Shown here: positions 46,947 through 59,000 of the stretch, one piece after another | How positions within the stretch are numbered: the first letter of the stretch is position 1 | How the letters are laid out: each line of letters starts with the position of its first letter | NCBI GenBank assembly: GCA_905221615.1 | Contig: CAJNDT010001890.1 | Span: 1,728,602-1,792,601 of the forward strand | Origin: Symbiodinium sp. CCMP2592 | Lineage: Eukaryota > Sar > Dinophyceae > Suessiales > Symbiodiniaceae | Direction of reading: 5' to 3' | Length of the DNA: 64,000 bases | Position numbers and translations under genes: made by a program | The notes under the pieces: model-generated | What the model was told of the DNA's origin: nothing | Database searches by the model: none | What the model saw: only the letters and a program-made list of their open reading frames with translations

Positions 46947-48711
46947 AAACCCTATACTCTAATGATCAACCACACGGGGCCCGAAAACTGCAAAGCTCCA
47001 AACGACCGCCAACCAAATATCCACACCGTAAACCCTAGCACCCCAAGCACCCGGAAGGATCGACAACTCCAATCGACCCTCAGAGCCTCTTTAGGAGTGA
47101 CTGCGCTTACGGCGTATAACCTAAAACCTTTAATCAGCTGCTATGGTTGGCCTTACTATTTCAAACTTTGATGAGACTCCACAAAAGCATTAGGACAGCT
47201 TGAGCATTTGTAAACCCCAACACAACAATCCTATATATGAAGCCATTCAACATCCCTACCAAGCTTTTACCAGTGCAACAGGACTTGTGCAATCGCCTGA
47301 ACGTCCGAGCACCCGGACTCCCTTAACCCAAAACCCTGAATCCCAAACCCACTGACAAAAAAAACTTCAAAACCCCAAACCCAAAACTCAGAACCCCGTA
47401 AGCCTTCATAAAAGCACAACACCCCCAAGACCCTTTTACACCTGGACTACGCATATGCCAGGAACCTAATCCCTAAACCAAAAGACGACAGCAAGGAGCT
47501 GCTTGCTCCCGTTTCTGCCGCACATGCGGCGCTTCGGCAGGCGCACGATCTCGAACCACCGTTTCTTCGCCTTACCAGTCAGAAACCGTTTGGGGTTAGG
47601 GTTTGTAATTAGGGTTTTGGGATACCAGTCAAAAATCAGCTGCAGTTTGGGGTTAGGATTTATAGGGTTTAGTTAGGGGTTTAGGGTTTGCGGACTCGGA
47701 AATGACAGCTGCGGCTTGGGGTTTCGACTCGCGCACTCGCGCTGGGCAGGTTTGGGGTTTAGGGTTGCTAGGTTTTTGGAATATGTGGTTTAGGGTAGGA
47801 GTTTAGGGACTCTGAAATCACTAGACTCACCAGGTTCATCTGAAGGGACCAGCGTTAGGGTCTTGGGATTGGGGGTGTCTGGGGATATCGAAAACGAAGT
47901 TGGAAGATGGTATGTTTGAGTTTTAATTAGTTGAAAAGCCAGAAAAACTACCTACAGTAGGACTCCTACACCTTAAACCCCCACAAAATCGTTCACGTCG
48001 ATTCCTCTTTTGCTGCGGTATGAGTACCTTTTGCCTTTGGGAAGTATATCACGGAGTGATAGGATTATGGCATCAATGTTCCTGTCAGGTTGTATAGCTT
48101 GTAGGTGTATAAGTGGGTTTCAATAGGGCTGTTGTAGGTCTGTAAGGGATAGTGGAAACCCCTGATTCATCACGCCCACCCTTTTCCCCTGTATTCTAGC
48201 CTTCATACTAGGATCTTTACAAACGACAGGTAGTACGGTATCAAGGTAATTTCCGCTCGAACTTAGGATCAGATGAGGCTTACCGTCAGGTGATTTGGCT
48301 GGTCTGGCTTCTTGGGTCGTTGCGTGATTCATGCTTCCGCATCGTTGAAAGATTTTTGGGTATCTGGGCATCTCATCGAACAAGTGGGAACCTTTGCTGA
48401 AGGTTTCATTAAACTTTGTGAGGCCCTTACGATGGGAATAGGGTTTGTGATGCATCTGCTTGGAGTATGATGTAGGGACTATATGTATATATATATATAT
48501 ACATATGGCGGGGATGTTATAATTTATATCTGATATTCCGACCCCGAAAAATGGAAACAAACCAAAATCGTCCAGCTGAGGTCTGAGCTTTGGTTCACTT
48601 GTTTCGCATTCAGGTTTATGAATGCAGCTCGGGAGAAAAGCGCCATCTTCATGTCATCACTGTGGAGGGCTCGGCGCATGTTGAAAGACTTGAAGGAACT
48701 ACAGCCAGATT

Positions 48712-48815
48712 TGGGGATGTCCGATAATAAGGGACCCTAAAATAATACCCTAAATAATGGGATCCTTAGTATAAGGACCCCTAGATAAGGTACTCCTAGT
48801 TTTCGCAAACTCCCA
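48712..48815. repeat. Fold-back element, family 2 copy A
   Basis: Aligns along its length with 54,633-54,743: shared words are AGGGACC, ACCCT, GGATCCT near the middle, AAGGACCCC and GGTAC. Ends are imperfectly inverted. Non-coding. Confidence 0.65.
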
Positions 48816-48972
48816 TTTGTCCTCCGGATGCTTCTGCGAAGTCGCCTGGGGTGTGCACTGGATATCTGGCTTCCCAGTCCAGAAACCATTCTGTGATGCC
48901 CGTAAACTTCGCCAGCCACCTTTCTTTGTCGATTGGGCTTTGCGGTTTGGGTTCAGGGGGCGCAGACTCTCT

Positions 48973-49083
48973 AGACCTAAGAGTAACCTAGGAATAAAAA
49001 GGGTGCCCGTTTTGATGTTGAAGGGGGTTATAAGGGTGCCTAAACCCTGAAAACAAGGAATAAGGGCCTACTCTGGGTCCTAG
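48973..49083. repeat. Dispersed repeat family 3, copy A
   Basis: About 85% identical in the same orientation to 63,608-63,725. It starts AGACCTAAGAGTAACCTAGG and ends CTACTCTGGGTCCTAG. The ends are imperfect inverted repeats of each other, suggesting a small transposon remnant. Confidence 0.8.
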
Positions 49084-50224
49084 CTCTATAGGCAGCAGCA
49101 TAGGCTCTGCGAAAGCAAGCAGGCATCACAGCGCCCAGGTGGCCATATGTGGGCGACGACTGTCATAATCACGGGGTTCCATGAACAAGCTTGAAGCAGG
49201 TATGATAGCAGCGTAGGTGTAGGTTGAATAATGGAACACGCATAAACCTGTTGACATTGCTGGTAATCCACGCCTGAGCAGAGCATAATGCAGACTTCGA
49301 TAATCGGTTCCACTCGAGAAAGAAAGCTTACATCAATTAAGGCAAACCTGTCAGGCAATCCCGTGCCTGAGGACGGCAGTCCGTTCGGCGCTTTGCCGAG
49401 CCACAGTGATCCTTGCGGAAACATACTATGAAGATCAGGTTTGAGGAAACCCTGATCCCGAAATCCTATAAACATTAAACCTAAACCCACCCCTCAACCC
49501 TAAAGCCATACATCATAAACCTGTATAGGGCACAAGCAATCCTAGTGGGCTTGATTTCTGGCATGCATGCCTCATTCGTTGCGGCTACGAACTCATACTT
49601 TTGTCGGGATATTCAACCTCTTAGACTCGAGGGCTTAAAGACCTTGGCTTCAGGGTTTAGGTTTTTGGGGTTTAGGGTCGGGCCAAGGGCCGTGGAGTCT
49701 CTGTAGCTCAAAGAATGACAGGGCAGAACACAGCTATCTAATATAGGGGCCTTACGTAATAATTAGAACGGTGTTTCTTGGCGCATTGCAAGAGCCACGA
49801 GCATTAAAGTCTTAAAGCGCAAATCCAACAGCCAAGCCTTAATTCTTGCTGGGAAAGCTTCTTAAGTCTTAGTCCAAGCATCATGTTGCTCCGGGGCAAG
49901 CCCATGTGCAAGTAGGGCTTCACGAGAGCTGGGACGATGACTTCACGAAACCTGCCACGAGGCAGTGTTTTTGGAGATGGAGGCGTTCTGGGTTGAGGGT
50001 TTTGGTCCTTTAGCCGGGGCCGAAACTATAAAACGCGATTAGCCGATATAATTACCTATATTATTTTCGGGGTTCCTTAGTATAATCGTAGTATAGTGGC
50101 CCCCCAAGCCCTATTCTAAGCATAACAGCCGCAATAGTAATTAGCCTTCGGCCGCTTGGGAACAGAGCTCTGTTTCGCTTCTCATGCCCTCAGTGTAACC
50201 ACTGAGCTGAAGAAACGGGTCCTT

Positions 50225-50340
50225 CTTGGAGGTTGTCATGGGTAGTTAGAAGTAGGGTTATAAGTAAGGTAACTAATTAAAGTTATAACCCATGTTAGGG
50301 GACTTAAAACCCACTTATAACTACCCATGAACCTCCAAGT
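50225..50340. repeat. Fold-back element, family 1 copy 2
   Basis: Ends CTTGGAGGTTGTCATGGGTA and TACCCATGAACCTCCAAG. The interior contains the same TAAGGTAACT and TTATAACCCAT words as copy 1. The left end has a 1-2 base insertion relative to copy 1. Confidence 0.85.
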
Positions 50341-53027
50341 TGTAGTTAATGAAGAAGTGTCTTAATCTTTATGGTTGTGTAAAATGGGCTCCCTTCCCTG
50401 ACGAAGCTTTCATTCATATGGGTTGATAGGTACCTGTGTATGAATACTTTTTGGGGGTTTGAAAGGAAACAGAAACCCGCTATGTAGGTAACTGCGCCCG
50501 TAGGGCCAGCTTACCGTCCATGTATAACCAGAGTACGAATATTAGCTAATGTTTTCGCTTATTTGCTTCTAGGTTGAAAAAAGCATCTGTGCTTGCTTTT
50601 TGGGCTTTGGCATCTCTACAAAATCTCCAGTTCCGAAACCCTCTACCTCGACCTCCAGCACGGCTTTTCACAAGCAGACAAACAAACAGGATTGCTTTTA
50701 AGGCGGCGATCTGACCTATGTAACCCTTGGAAAGTACTACACCTGGACTTTGAAGTAACCAGGGAGAAAAAGTATAGACTGTAATTTCATAATGGTTGTT
50801 TTAAGGGACAGGTACCCGAAGGAAGTATTCAAGTATGGTACTCCAAACCCAGGACACTCAACCTCGCCCAGTATAACCTCCCCGTGTAGGTAATTCGGCT
50901 TCTAAGGTGAGGCAGAAGCGAATTTGGCCTCTTCGCCTATAGCTCATTCCATGGCCAATGCGTTGCTTCGGGCATGGCAAACACGGGTATTGGGGCATTG
51001 TAGGTGGATTAGTACACTTATCCAGGGACTGCCAGGGTAAAACATTACGTACTGCTAAATGTGGCCGTTCGTGTTCAGCAGTTAGGTGAAGCCCATAAAC
51101 CTCCACATTGCCTCTGGAATTCCTTAACATGCAAAACACGGCACCGAAACTGCAGCTCGGGAACTCTACAGAGCACTGAGATTGGAAACTGATGCAACGT
51201 ATGTCCGATCAGTTCTAGTGCCTGTGAGGTTACCTTGTTGGCTTGATCAACTACCCCAAGCCAAAACAATGCTAGCCCAAATTCGAACCGCAATGGACGG
51301 TTTAGCATGAAGTTTTTTCAGCGGCTGCAAACTGGCCCACGTCACTCCGTAGGCAGCGCTGCCAGGGCTTCAAGTACAAAGGTCTCCCGCATGCCGGTGG
51401 CAGTCATCTGCCTGCGTGTTCACAGGAAGGGTGGAGGAAGGCTCAAACTTGTGAGCGCTGGTGGGTCGCACACAGCTAGTTCCGATCGAGATACTACATG
51501 GCATTTCAGTATTCTGGGATGGCCGCTGGGGGCCACGTGATATTACGCAAATTCCACGGCAGTGTACTGCCGAAGTTGAAGCCCCGGCAGAAGGGAAACA
51601 GAACTGCCAAGGCCGAATGTCGAATGCTCGCAAAACATGAATACCGGTTCATGCTTCAGTGCAGGTCCCGTGGGGTCATGACCTCGACAAGCAGACTTCC
51701 CTACTCTCCTCCTTACTGGTAGTCCGATCCTGCAGACGAGGCTGGAGGCTTCGACGGTAGGGGTTCAGGGTTTTGTGTGAAAGCTCAAACTCAAGTAGTT
51801 GGTGTATACTTTGACTCCTCTATGTTTTTTTGCTGCATCTTTCATTCTCGCTTCCGTGCAGCTAGGGAGTCGATGTATCCTAGGTGGGGCTTTTAGAGCC
51901 TTTGAAAAAAAAGTAAATAAGATCCTCTTAAGCCCAACAAGGGAAAATATAAAATGTCCCAAAGCCCTACCTAGTATCCCTTTCAGAGGCACCTGAAGCC
52001 ATCCTCTGCGGCGCTGGCAAACTGGTCAGCCTTGGCTGCCACTGCTAAGGCTCCCCATATCCGATTGTGACAAACATTAATACAAGGGCTGGAAGAACTA
52101 GAATAGGGCTTCGGGGTCCATTATAATCAGGAAAAGAACCCCCGAAATAGCACAGGTTACTATAGCCTCTATATTACACTCTTTCCGCAGCAGTACTTTC
52201 TAAAACCTACAGCCGAAACCCTTCCGAAAGAAGTGTAGCTCAGGTTACTGCTAGCGACAGGCGCCCATGAAGGTAGTGGGGGAAGGAGCGATAGCAGCAG
52301 CAGTCGTCGTGATGGTGGTGGTGGTGGTGGTGGTGACTCGCTGGAGCAGGCGCGGGAGTGGGAGAAGGAGTAGCAAGAACACGCAAGAACACTGGCAGTC
52401 ACTAGCAGTAGCATCTGTGCCGTCACAACACTAGCACTAGCAGCTGCAGTAGAAGTAGCAGGAGTTGCTGCTGCTACCTTGGTTTGCCTCTTGCTCTCAC
52501 AGGTCAAGACTACCTTTTAGGTCTTGAGGGTCACATGGCTTGTGGTTCAATCCGTGCGGCTTTGGCATGGTTCAAGGCCGGCATCGGAATAAACGGATGT
52601 CAAGACCTCTATCTTACTTTGAGCTTCAGGATTGAAGTGCCATAGATTCGAGGCTGCAAGGACTACTACGCACGGCCAGTGTCGGAGTGCATAGCACTGA
52701 CGGTGAACACTCATGGCCTAACCCAAATTCACAAGTCTACAAAATGCAGCTATGGGATCGTGTCCAATCACAAAGTCTTGCCCTGAATATGGCTTACAAG
52801 AAAACCCATCAGCCGTCGCGCTTGACAGTCGCTGACACTAAAGCTTTGCCTCGTGAGACCTACCCTTCAGAGCATATGACCAAAAAGCAGATGCGAGATG
52901 GATCATGCGAACCCTAAACACGTAGCCCTGGGCCAGCATCTCGGCTGAGTGCTGACAGGCTGCTGGAAAGGTCGGACCATCCCGGAGCCATCTGTGAGGC
53001 AGGCACAACCCTACACTGCTAAATCCT

Positions 53028-53183
53028 ACTTGGAGGTTTATGGCATGGGTAGTCAAGAGTGGGCATACAAGTCCTTTGATATAGGTTATAAGTATGGGTA
53101 GTTTACTAGTAGTCCTACGTATAACTACCCTAAACCCTAATCCCTTATGGCCCCTATTCATAACTACCCACGAACCTGCAAGT
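53028..53183. repeat. Fold-back element, family 1 copy 3, longer and diverged
   Basis: Ends ACTTGGAGGTTTATGG and CCACGAACCTGCAAGT. The 156-bp length results from an expanded middle that includes CCCTAAACCCTAA telomere-like sequence. Confidence 0.75.
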
Positions 53184-54632
53184 AAACCACGCTCGCATCT
53201 CGGACGAGCTATGCTCGGATTTGTCTCGGTGGGTGGTGACAAAGTAGGGTTACAGTAAACCCCAGAAAGTTGGAAACCGGACTAAGGCCAAATAGTGCTG
53301 AGATTCCCTATACATCGCTCTTAAGGATTGAAGCTTTTGGGTTTCCAACTTTTCGGCTTCTACTAGGTAGGGGTTTGGGGGTTTACGGATTTGGGATTTC
53401 ATACTCAGGACCGAAATAATTTCAACAAAACCTTTGGGGGTCTAGTATGTTGTAACCCCGAGAAGAAAGCCCAAGGATGGTGATAATTCAGGCTTCCACA
53501 ATACATGCGAGCTCAACCGTCAATAATTGGGTGCCCTTATTCCCTCATGAAACGTGTGTGGACCTCTCTGTGAACATAGACGACCCTGATTAGCCACATA
53601 AAAATCGCAGAAGGCATCGTTTCTGACTGATGTGCTTGCGCTTTCCCCTCGCGATCTGGACCAACCTCCTCAGGGCGGCGCCGGCTGCGCCGAGGGCATC
53701 ACGTGCTTCGACGCAGGCAAAGAAGTCGTTGACACTGCCTGGATTCTGCACGGGGCTTCAATCGGGCGTTGTATCGGTTCCGAAAGGGGCTTTAACGTTG
53801 TTTTGAACGGGGGGTTTAGCAGCAATTAGAATGTGGGGTAGGGCACTTTCTCTATACTAGAATCTTCATAGGGAGCCCTGGAAAATGGTATCTATTGCTT
53901 AGTTCGGCTTCTATGTTCTCGTCAGCACCTCGACCCTGGATGAGGATGCCGTTTTTCAATTGTTCTATTTCCAGTTATAATAAAACTCTAGGACCCTATA
54001 ACCCGGATACAAGCTCTCATCGACAAAGGTACTGCAATTCCAGGATCTAGACCCTCTTTATTCAGCTTTTATTGTTCCGGCCGCGCATCATGCACGTACT
54101 CCCATGACAGAAGGACCAACACCGCCGTTTCAGCCCAAAGCGGCCCACAAAAGCACCTTCACAACACCATAAGGCTGGGATATCTCAGAATGCCTTCCAA
54201 TCTCTGCACCCCTGACTGTCCGCAAAAGTCCGAAATCCGAACTTTGAAGCCGCATGCCATGACAAATCTTATGAAAATCGGAACCACAGAAAAACTAAGT
54301 CAGGGTTTAGGGTTCCGGAACCACAGAAAAAATCTCAGCTACTGCTGGTGTGCTATGTGGCTCAGTAACCTACGAATAGGTCAATGTTGAGGCCATAACA
54401 ATTACTTAGAATAGGGTTTTGGGCTCCTTCAGAGTACAAGCAAGTAAAACAACGACCTAAGGATAGTACTAGTAGTTATTTCGGGTTTCGGCCCCTGAAG
54501 TGAACCCTGCATGGGCCACGTCAAGCTGCATGAAGGCAGGCGGACAAACTCTTCCCAACGAAGTTCGACGATCAAACTCCCACAAGCGTGCTGTCCCCAG
54601 GCATCTCGGAAGCTGCTGGAGTGCCTCAAGCA

Positions 54633-54743
54633 CATGGGAGTTTCCGAAAATAGGGGACCGTTAAAAAAGAACCCTGAATAGTAGGATCCTCATTACAAGG
54701 ACCCCAAAATGAGGTACCCCTAAGTTTCGGAAACGCCCACATG
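54633..54743. repeat. Fold-back element, family 2 copy B
   Basis: Ends CATGGGAGTTTCCGAAAATA and the near complement TTTCGGAAACGCCCACATG. The middle contains GGATCCT. It pairs with copy A at 48,712. Confidence 0.75.
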
Positions 54744-56094
54744 ACGAAGGAAGGCTCAGTTGCAGAAGGCTCGCGGTTGAGGGCAAACTGTCCCTACACC
54801 TTCCATCGTAGTTCACAAGCAACTGCAATGGAGGGCCGAGGCAGGACATCTTGTCAAGAGTAGCTGATGACTGGCGGTCCAAAAACCAAACCTGAACCGG
54901 AAAGCAACCAAAATTTCCGGCTTGTAGAATGACTGCATGGGAATGACTTCAAAGTCAGGGATACTACTTCTTTTCTTTTGAGCGGGGGCACAAACAAAGG
55001 GGATCCTACTTTCTTAAGGGTCTATCTTGGGGTCAATCGTCCCTGGTTATCTGCAACTCCCTTTTTCCGGTACGTCACCTGTTCGAGATGGGTCTACCGC
55101 TTGGTGTGCTCTCCGGGGGACGAAGCCTCTTGACATGAGACACACCAAGCCCGTCTGCACCTCACAGTGTGAAGCGTCAACAGCCGCAAGCCGGAATGTC
55201 GATGTCTGCTTACATACCTTTGCTTATATACATACATGTACGAAAGGTTTATAGGGTTTAGGGCAGCTTAAGCATGCCGCAACATCTTGCAACACTGGAT
55301 TCCTGCAGCCGGGGAACAGGAAGCTGGAGAAGTCGCCCAACACCTCGGGCCCACGTGCAATGAACTAGAGCGAACTTCCCAAAGCTTTTAGGGCCGTCTG
55401 GTGTCTCGGATTCAGGGTTGAAGGCTCCAAGTCCAAGGAACAACACAGGGGCCTTAAAGATTTGAACAGGATTTTGGCGTATCTTAAGTCTTATGCTGTA
55501 TTTATGTGGGACTATAAAGTCTAGCCCGACTTTGCACGCACCGCGGCCGGTTGGAAGTTGCCCGCCCAGTCTGGCAAGACGTCGCGCAGGTTCATCAGCA
55601 CCTGAGTGAAGGGGCCATGACATCTACCTAGAGGCACCATAGTAGTTCCTTTTTTGGGGGTTCGTATTTTGAATCTTATGAGGTAATCCAACTGCTATGG
55701 AGCCTCTAGATAGAGTAGGATGCTGGTGGTATGCTAAGCACGATCGATAAGGGGGTGTCGTCGCTCATGATTCCGACCTCTAGGGTAGTTGCTGAGTTTC
55801 CCAATTCTGGGGAAAGAAGCTTAAGCTTTTAGATTCAATAGCGTTCGCAGTGACCAGATGCTACATTTTCACATAACTACGGCAATGGTTATAAATGGAT
55901 TTTCTAAACTCTTAAACCCTGAGCTACCTAAATAGAGTATTCTGAGCCCAAGCCTTACCAGCAAAAACTCAACCATAAAGCCTACTCGCGAGCCCAATGA
56001 CCTCTCTGGTGGGCTATTGCGCCTTGAACCCTATGCAGGCTTTGTGCTACCGACAACTGAAGCCCAGTAAGCTGCTTCTAGGTAATTGGGCTCT

Positions 56095-56206
56095 ACTTGG
56101 AGGTTCATGGCTAGTTATAAGTGGGGTTATAAGTACACTAATATGGGTTATAAGTATAGTTACCCTACTTGTAACCCTACTTATAACTACCCATGAACCT
56201 CCAAGT
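56095..56206. repeat. Fold-back element, family 1 copy 4
   Basis: Ends ACTTGGAGGTTCATGGCTAG and ACCCATGAACCTCCAAGT. Internal arms TATAAGTGGGGTTATAAGTA and complement. Almost fully self-complementary. Confidence 0.85.
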
Positions 56207-56275
56207 AGGGGTTGCACCGCCAGCCTGAACCGACTCAGATGAAGCCCCTGCGAACCGACCCTAGTACTTAACTTC

Positions 56276-56348
56276 GGTTAGTAGGGAATGGAAGAATGGC
56301 AGTAATAGTAGTTACAATTGTACCCCATTCCTCCATTCCCTACTAACC
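56276..56348. repeat. Fold-back element, family 4
   Basis: GGTTAGTAGGGAATGGAAGA and the near-exact complement ending in CCATTCCCTACTAACC, with a 25-bp loop. Single copy in this window. Confidence 0.8.
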
Positions 56349-56669
56349 AAGGGTAAGCGTACGGACCATGCAGGGGCCCGTTGAGATCAAAGTCGCTCAT
56401 TTAGGGATGCATTGAAGAACCCTCGTAGAATCCGTAAAACCTACTTGTCGGGTATCATGGGGAACTAAAGGTTAACCTTTTTGGTTATATAGGGATTATA
56501 TAGGGACTATACTACCCAAAAAAGGCTAAAGGTTGCCTACTCTTCTACTAGGAAAAAGAGACCTTACGGACAATTTTAAACGAAGCCGCAAAGGAACCGC
56601 GGACCGACTTAGGATCCCAGGCACCGGTGCTCCGGAGAGGTTTTCCGCAACATGCTGCACCATCTCCTT

Positions 56670-56845
56670 CTTGGAGGTTCACGGGTAGTTATAAGTAGGG
56701 TTCCTTTAAAGGGATCTATAGGGTTACAGTTGTTGTTTAAGGGTTTAGGGTAGTTATAAGTAGGGTTACAAGTAGGGTAACTTTAGTCATAACCCATATT
56801 AGGGGACTTATAACCCCACTTATAACTACCCATGAACCTCCAAGT
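56670..56845. repeat. Fold-back element, family 1 copy 5, with internal expansion
   Basis: Ends CTTGGAGGTTCACGGGTAGT and CATGAACCTCCAAG. Inside, a second TAGTTATAAGTAGGGTTA arm follows a TTTAGGGTA word. This suggests one element inserted into, or a duplication within, another. Confidence 0.75.
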
Positions 56846-58925
56846 GGACATCGAATCGGGTTTAAGCAAAGGGCCTCTATGTAGAGCTCGAGTATAGGGA
56901 ACTGACAATTGAAATGAGCTTTGGGGGTAGATTAACATAGCAAGCATACACGGGGGACTGTACGGGGATATGTTTAAACTTCGAAAAACCCCTAAATGCG
57001 GGCGTCTGTCTACTAAGAAAGAGGCGTAATGAAGATGGCCTGATTTGTTTTGAAAGGCTTGTCAACAAAACTGGGGTCTACCATTTAGGAGCAGCGTTAA
57101 ATACAGCACAAGTAGAAATATTCCTTAGGGTGCCCAGGGCCCTGAGAGGATTATGGGATTACCCCTCCCCCCCACCTGCCCAAAAGTAAATGCTGTCAAA
57201 TTACATTGAACCCTTCTAATGAGATACTGTCCCTGCCCTAAGCCCTAAACCCCTAAACACGCAACCCCTTCGTGCCTGGACTTCATGCCAGCAAGACACC
57301 CTAAACCCTAAACCCCGACGCAAGACCAGTACTCAGTAGTCGTTAAGGTCCTTCTCAATAATATTTCGTCCGCCAGGACCCTATTCTACTTCTCTTGAGA
57401 ACCCTGTATGATGAGCGTCCTCCTTCCCCATGACTCGCGTAGCGGCCCTCTTCTGACGCCAGAGGCCACTTGTCTGAGCCGCGAGGGCATGCGCGGACTC
57501 CACCTGCATTCATTCAGGTTGAGGGCTTAGGCTGAAGGGGTCCCCGACCCGAGATGTAGGGTTTTGGGCAGTTACGGGTTTTTTCCCTCCTTTGGGTTTG
57601 CGGCCTTTTTTGGCTTTGGGCTTTAGGGTAGGGTCCTCTTGAAACGGCCTGATGTTTCTACACAGGGCAGTTCCGAGGGCAGTTCTCTTTCCCAGAACCC
57701 AAACCATGACTAGTCTTGCCTAGGTCTGCGGTCGGCTCACACGGCATGGGGCTTAAAGTCCTGCTCGGAGGCTTGGGGTTTTGGGGGGTTTTGGTGGTTT
57801 GGGGGCTATATAGAGGGCTTAGAGTAGAACCGGGGTTGAAGATAAACTTTTCTGTGACCCAGAAGTCCAGGCCACGACGACCCCGAACGAGGCATCGACA
57901 AAAACTGCCAAGCTTTCACCCCAAACTATGGTTGTAAAAGGGCCTGGGGCTATGGTCTACTATCGCTCCTGATTCAGACCCACATAAAAGCCCGAAAACT
58001 TCCATATGTTCTGCGCGAGACGCTGCTGTCACCACATCTTCCAGAGGGCTCACAGGAGCTGCTTGGTCGAAGGCGACCCGCACTTCCTTCAGCAGGATTC
58101 TTGCCGGGTGCTTTAAGGGAGGACGCTCACACTCGGCAATACCAGGCGAGGTCTGTAGAGAGATTCACGACTCAAACTGTTGGACGGGCTTTCATGCTAC
58201 ATTGTGTACAGGCCCGGTGTGCGCACAAGAGCTCGGCTTTGCTAGCTCAGTGTTGTCACTTCAAATCCATTGGGGTTTAAGGTTTAGGGTGTTGCCTTCC
58301 GACTTAGCAATGACGAGCCCGCATTACCTTGCAACAGGGTTTTGGGCGCAGGGTAAGGACTCGTAGCCACCTGCTTTGTCATGCACTGCCTCATCAATGT
58401 TTGTGTCCTGGCTCGGACGACCATGTCGGCAGCAAGCCATGCACCCAGAACCCTCAAGATTTAGCCTGCGTTCATGGATAAATCACGTTCCAAGAATCCG
58501 CAGGAACCTGCGCAAAGACGATCCTAGTTAACTTGCTGTAGTTAACTTTAGGAATGGCGGGCACGTGCCAACCCTAAGGAAGCAGATTCTACTGAAAATC
58601 TCAACCCTCAACGGTCTATCAAAGCCCTGAGCTCTAAACTCTGAAGGTTTGGGTGTCGGGGCGTCCTTGGCAGTCACTGCTGGTCCGAAGTGGTCCTGGA
58701 TGGCCTGCCTCAGAGTGGGGAAGTCTTCAGAACCCTGACGGATCTCTTGCTATCCTGCATTACCCATAATAAGGAATATACCATAATTCCCATAGGTTCG
58801 GGTCCCTAATTTAATGCAGAATCTATATCATCATCCGGATCTCTTAGTGTCCTTCAGTGTTTCCCGAAAACTCCAAGCCTGCAGACAGTACGTACTTTGG
58901 GGGGCGTAAAGTCCATAAATCGAAC

Positions 58926-59000
58926 TTGCTTGGAGGATCATGGGTAGGGTATCTACACTTATAACCCCTACAGTGCATTATTATGGGACTTATAAGTCAT
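58926..59000. repeat. Truncated fold-back element, family 1
   Basis: Left-end-like CTTGGAGGATCATGGGTA with an interior GGGACTTATAAG. The right end is missing. Confidence 0.5.

Larger units (their letters stand above)
44307..48711. other. Gene-free region with telomere-like debris and simple repeats
   Basis: Apart from one fold-back element (44,507), a CTA microsatellite (46,889-46,946) and a G-rich run (45,601-45,634), there are only short open frames with no coding character. Degenerate TTTAGGG-like words concentrate at 47,590-47,830, where a stretch starting ACCAGTCA is repeated two to three times. A short AT run lies at 48,483-48,502. I see no gene. Confidence 0.6.
49084..56094. other. 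Gene-free region between fold-back elements
   Basis: Contains fold-back elements (50,225; 53,028; 54,633), a GGT/GTG microsatellite (52,310-52,337) and telomere-like words (49,660). Diverged copies of a word like TAGGGTTTTGGGGTTCC occur at about 50,055, 52,110 and 54,410. Open frames are below 140 codons and lack coding features. I see no gene or structural RNA I can support. Confidence 0.55.

Noticed and set aside
50150-50222. tRNA or tRNA-derived SINE on the minus strand (CAGCTCAGTGGTTA resembles an A box)
   Set aside because: No matching B box at the right distance and no cloverleaf could be drawn. A similar word near 58,240 also lacks a proper partner.
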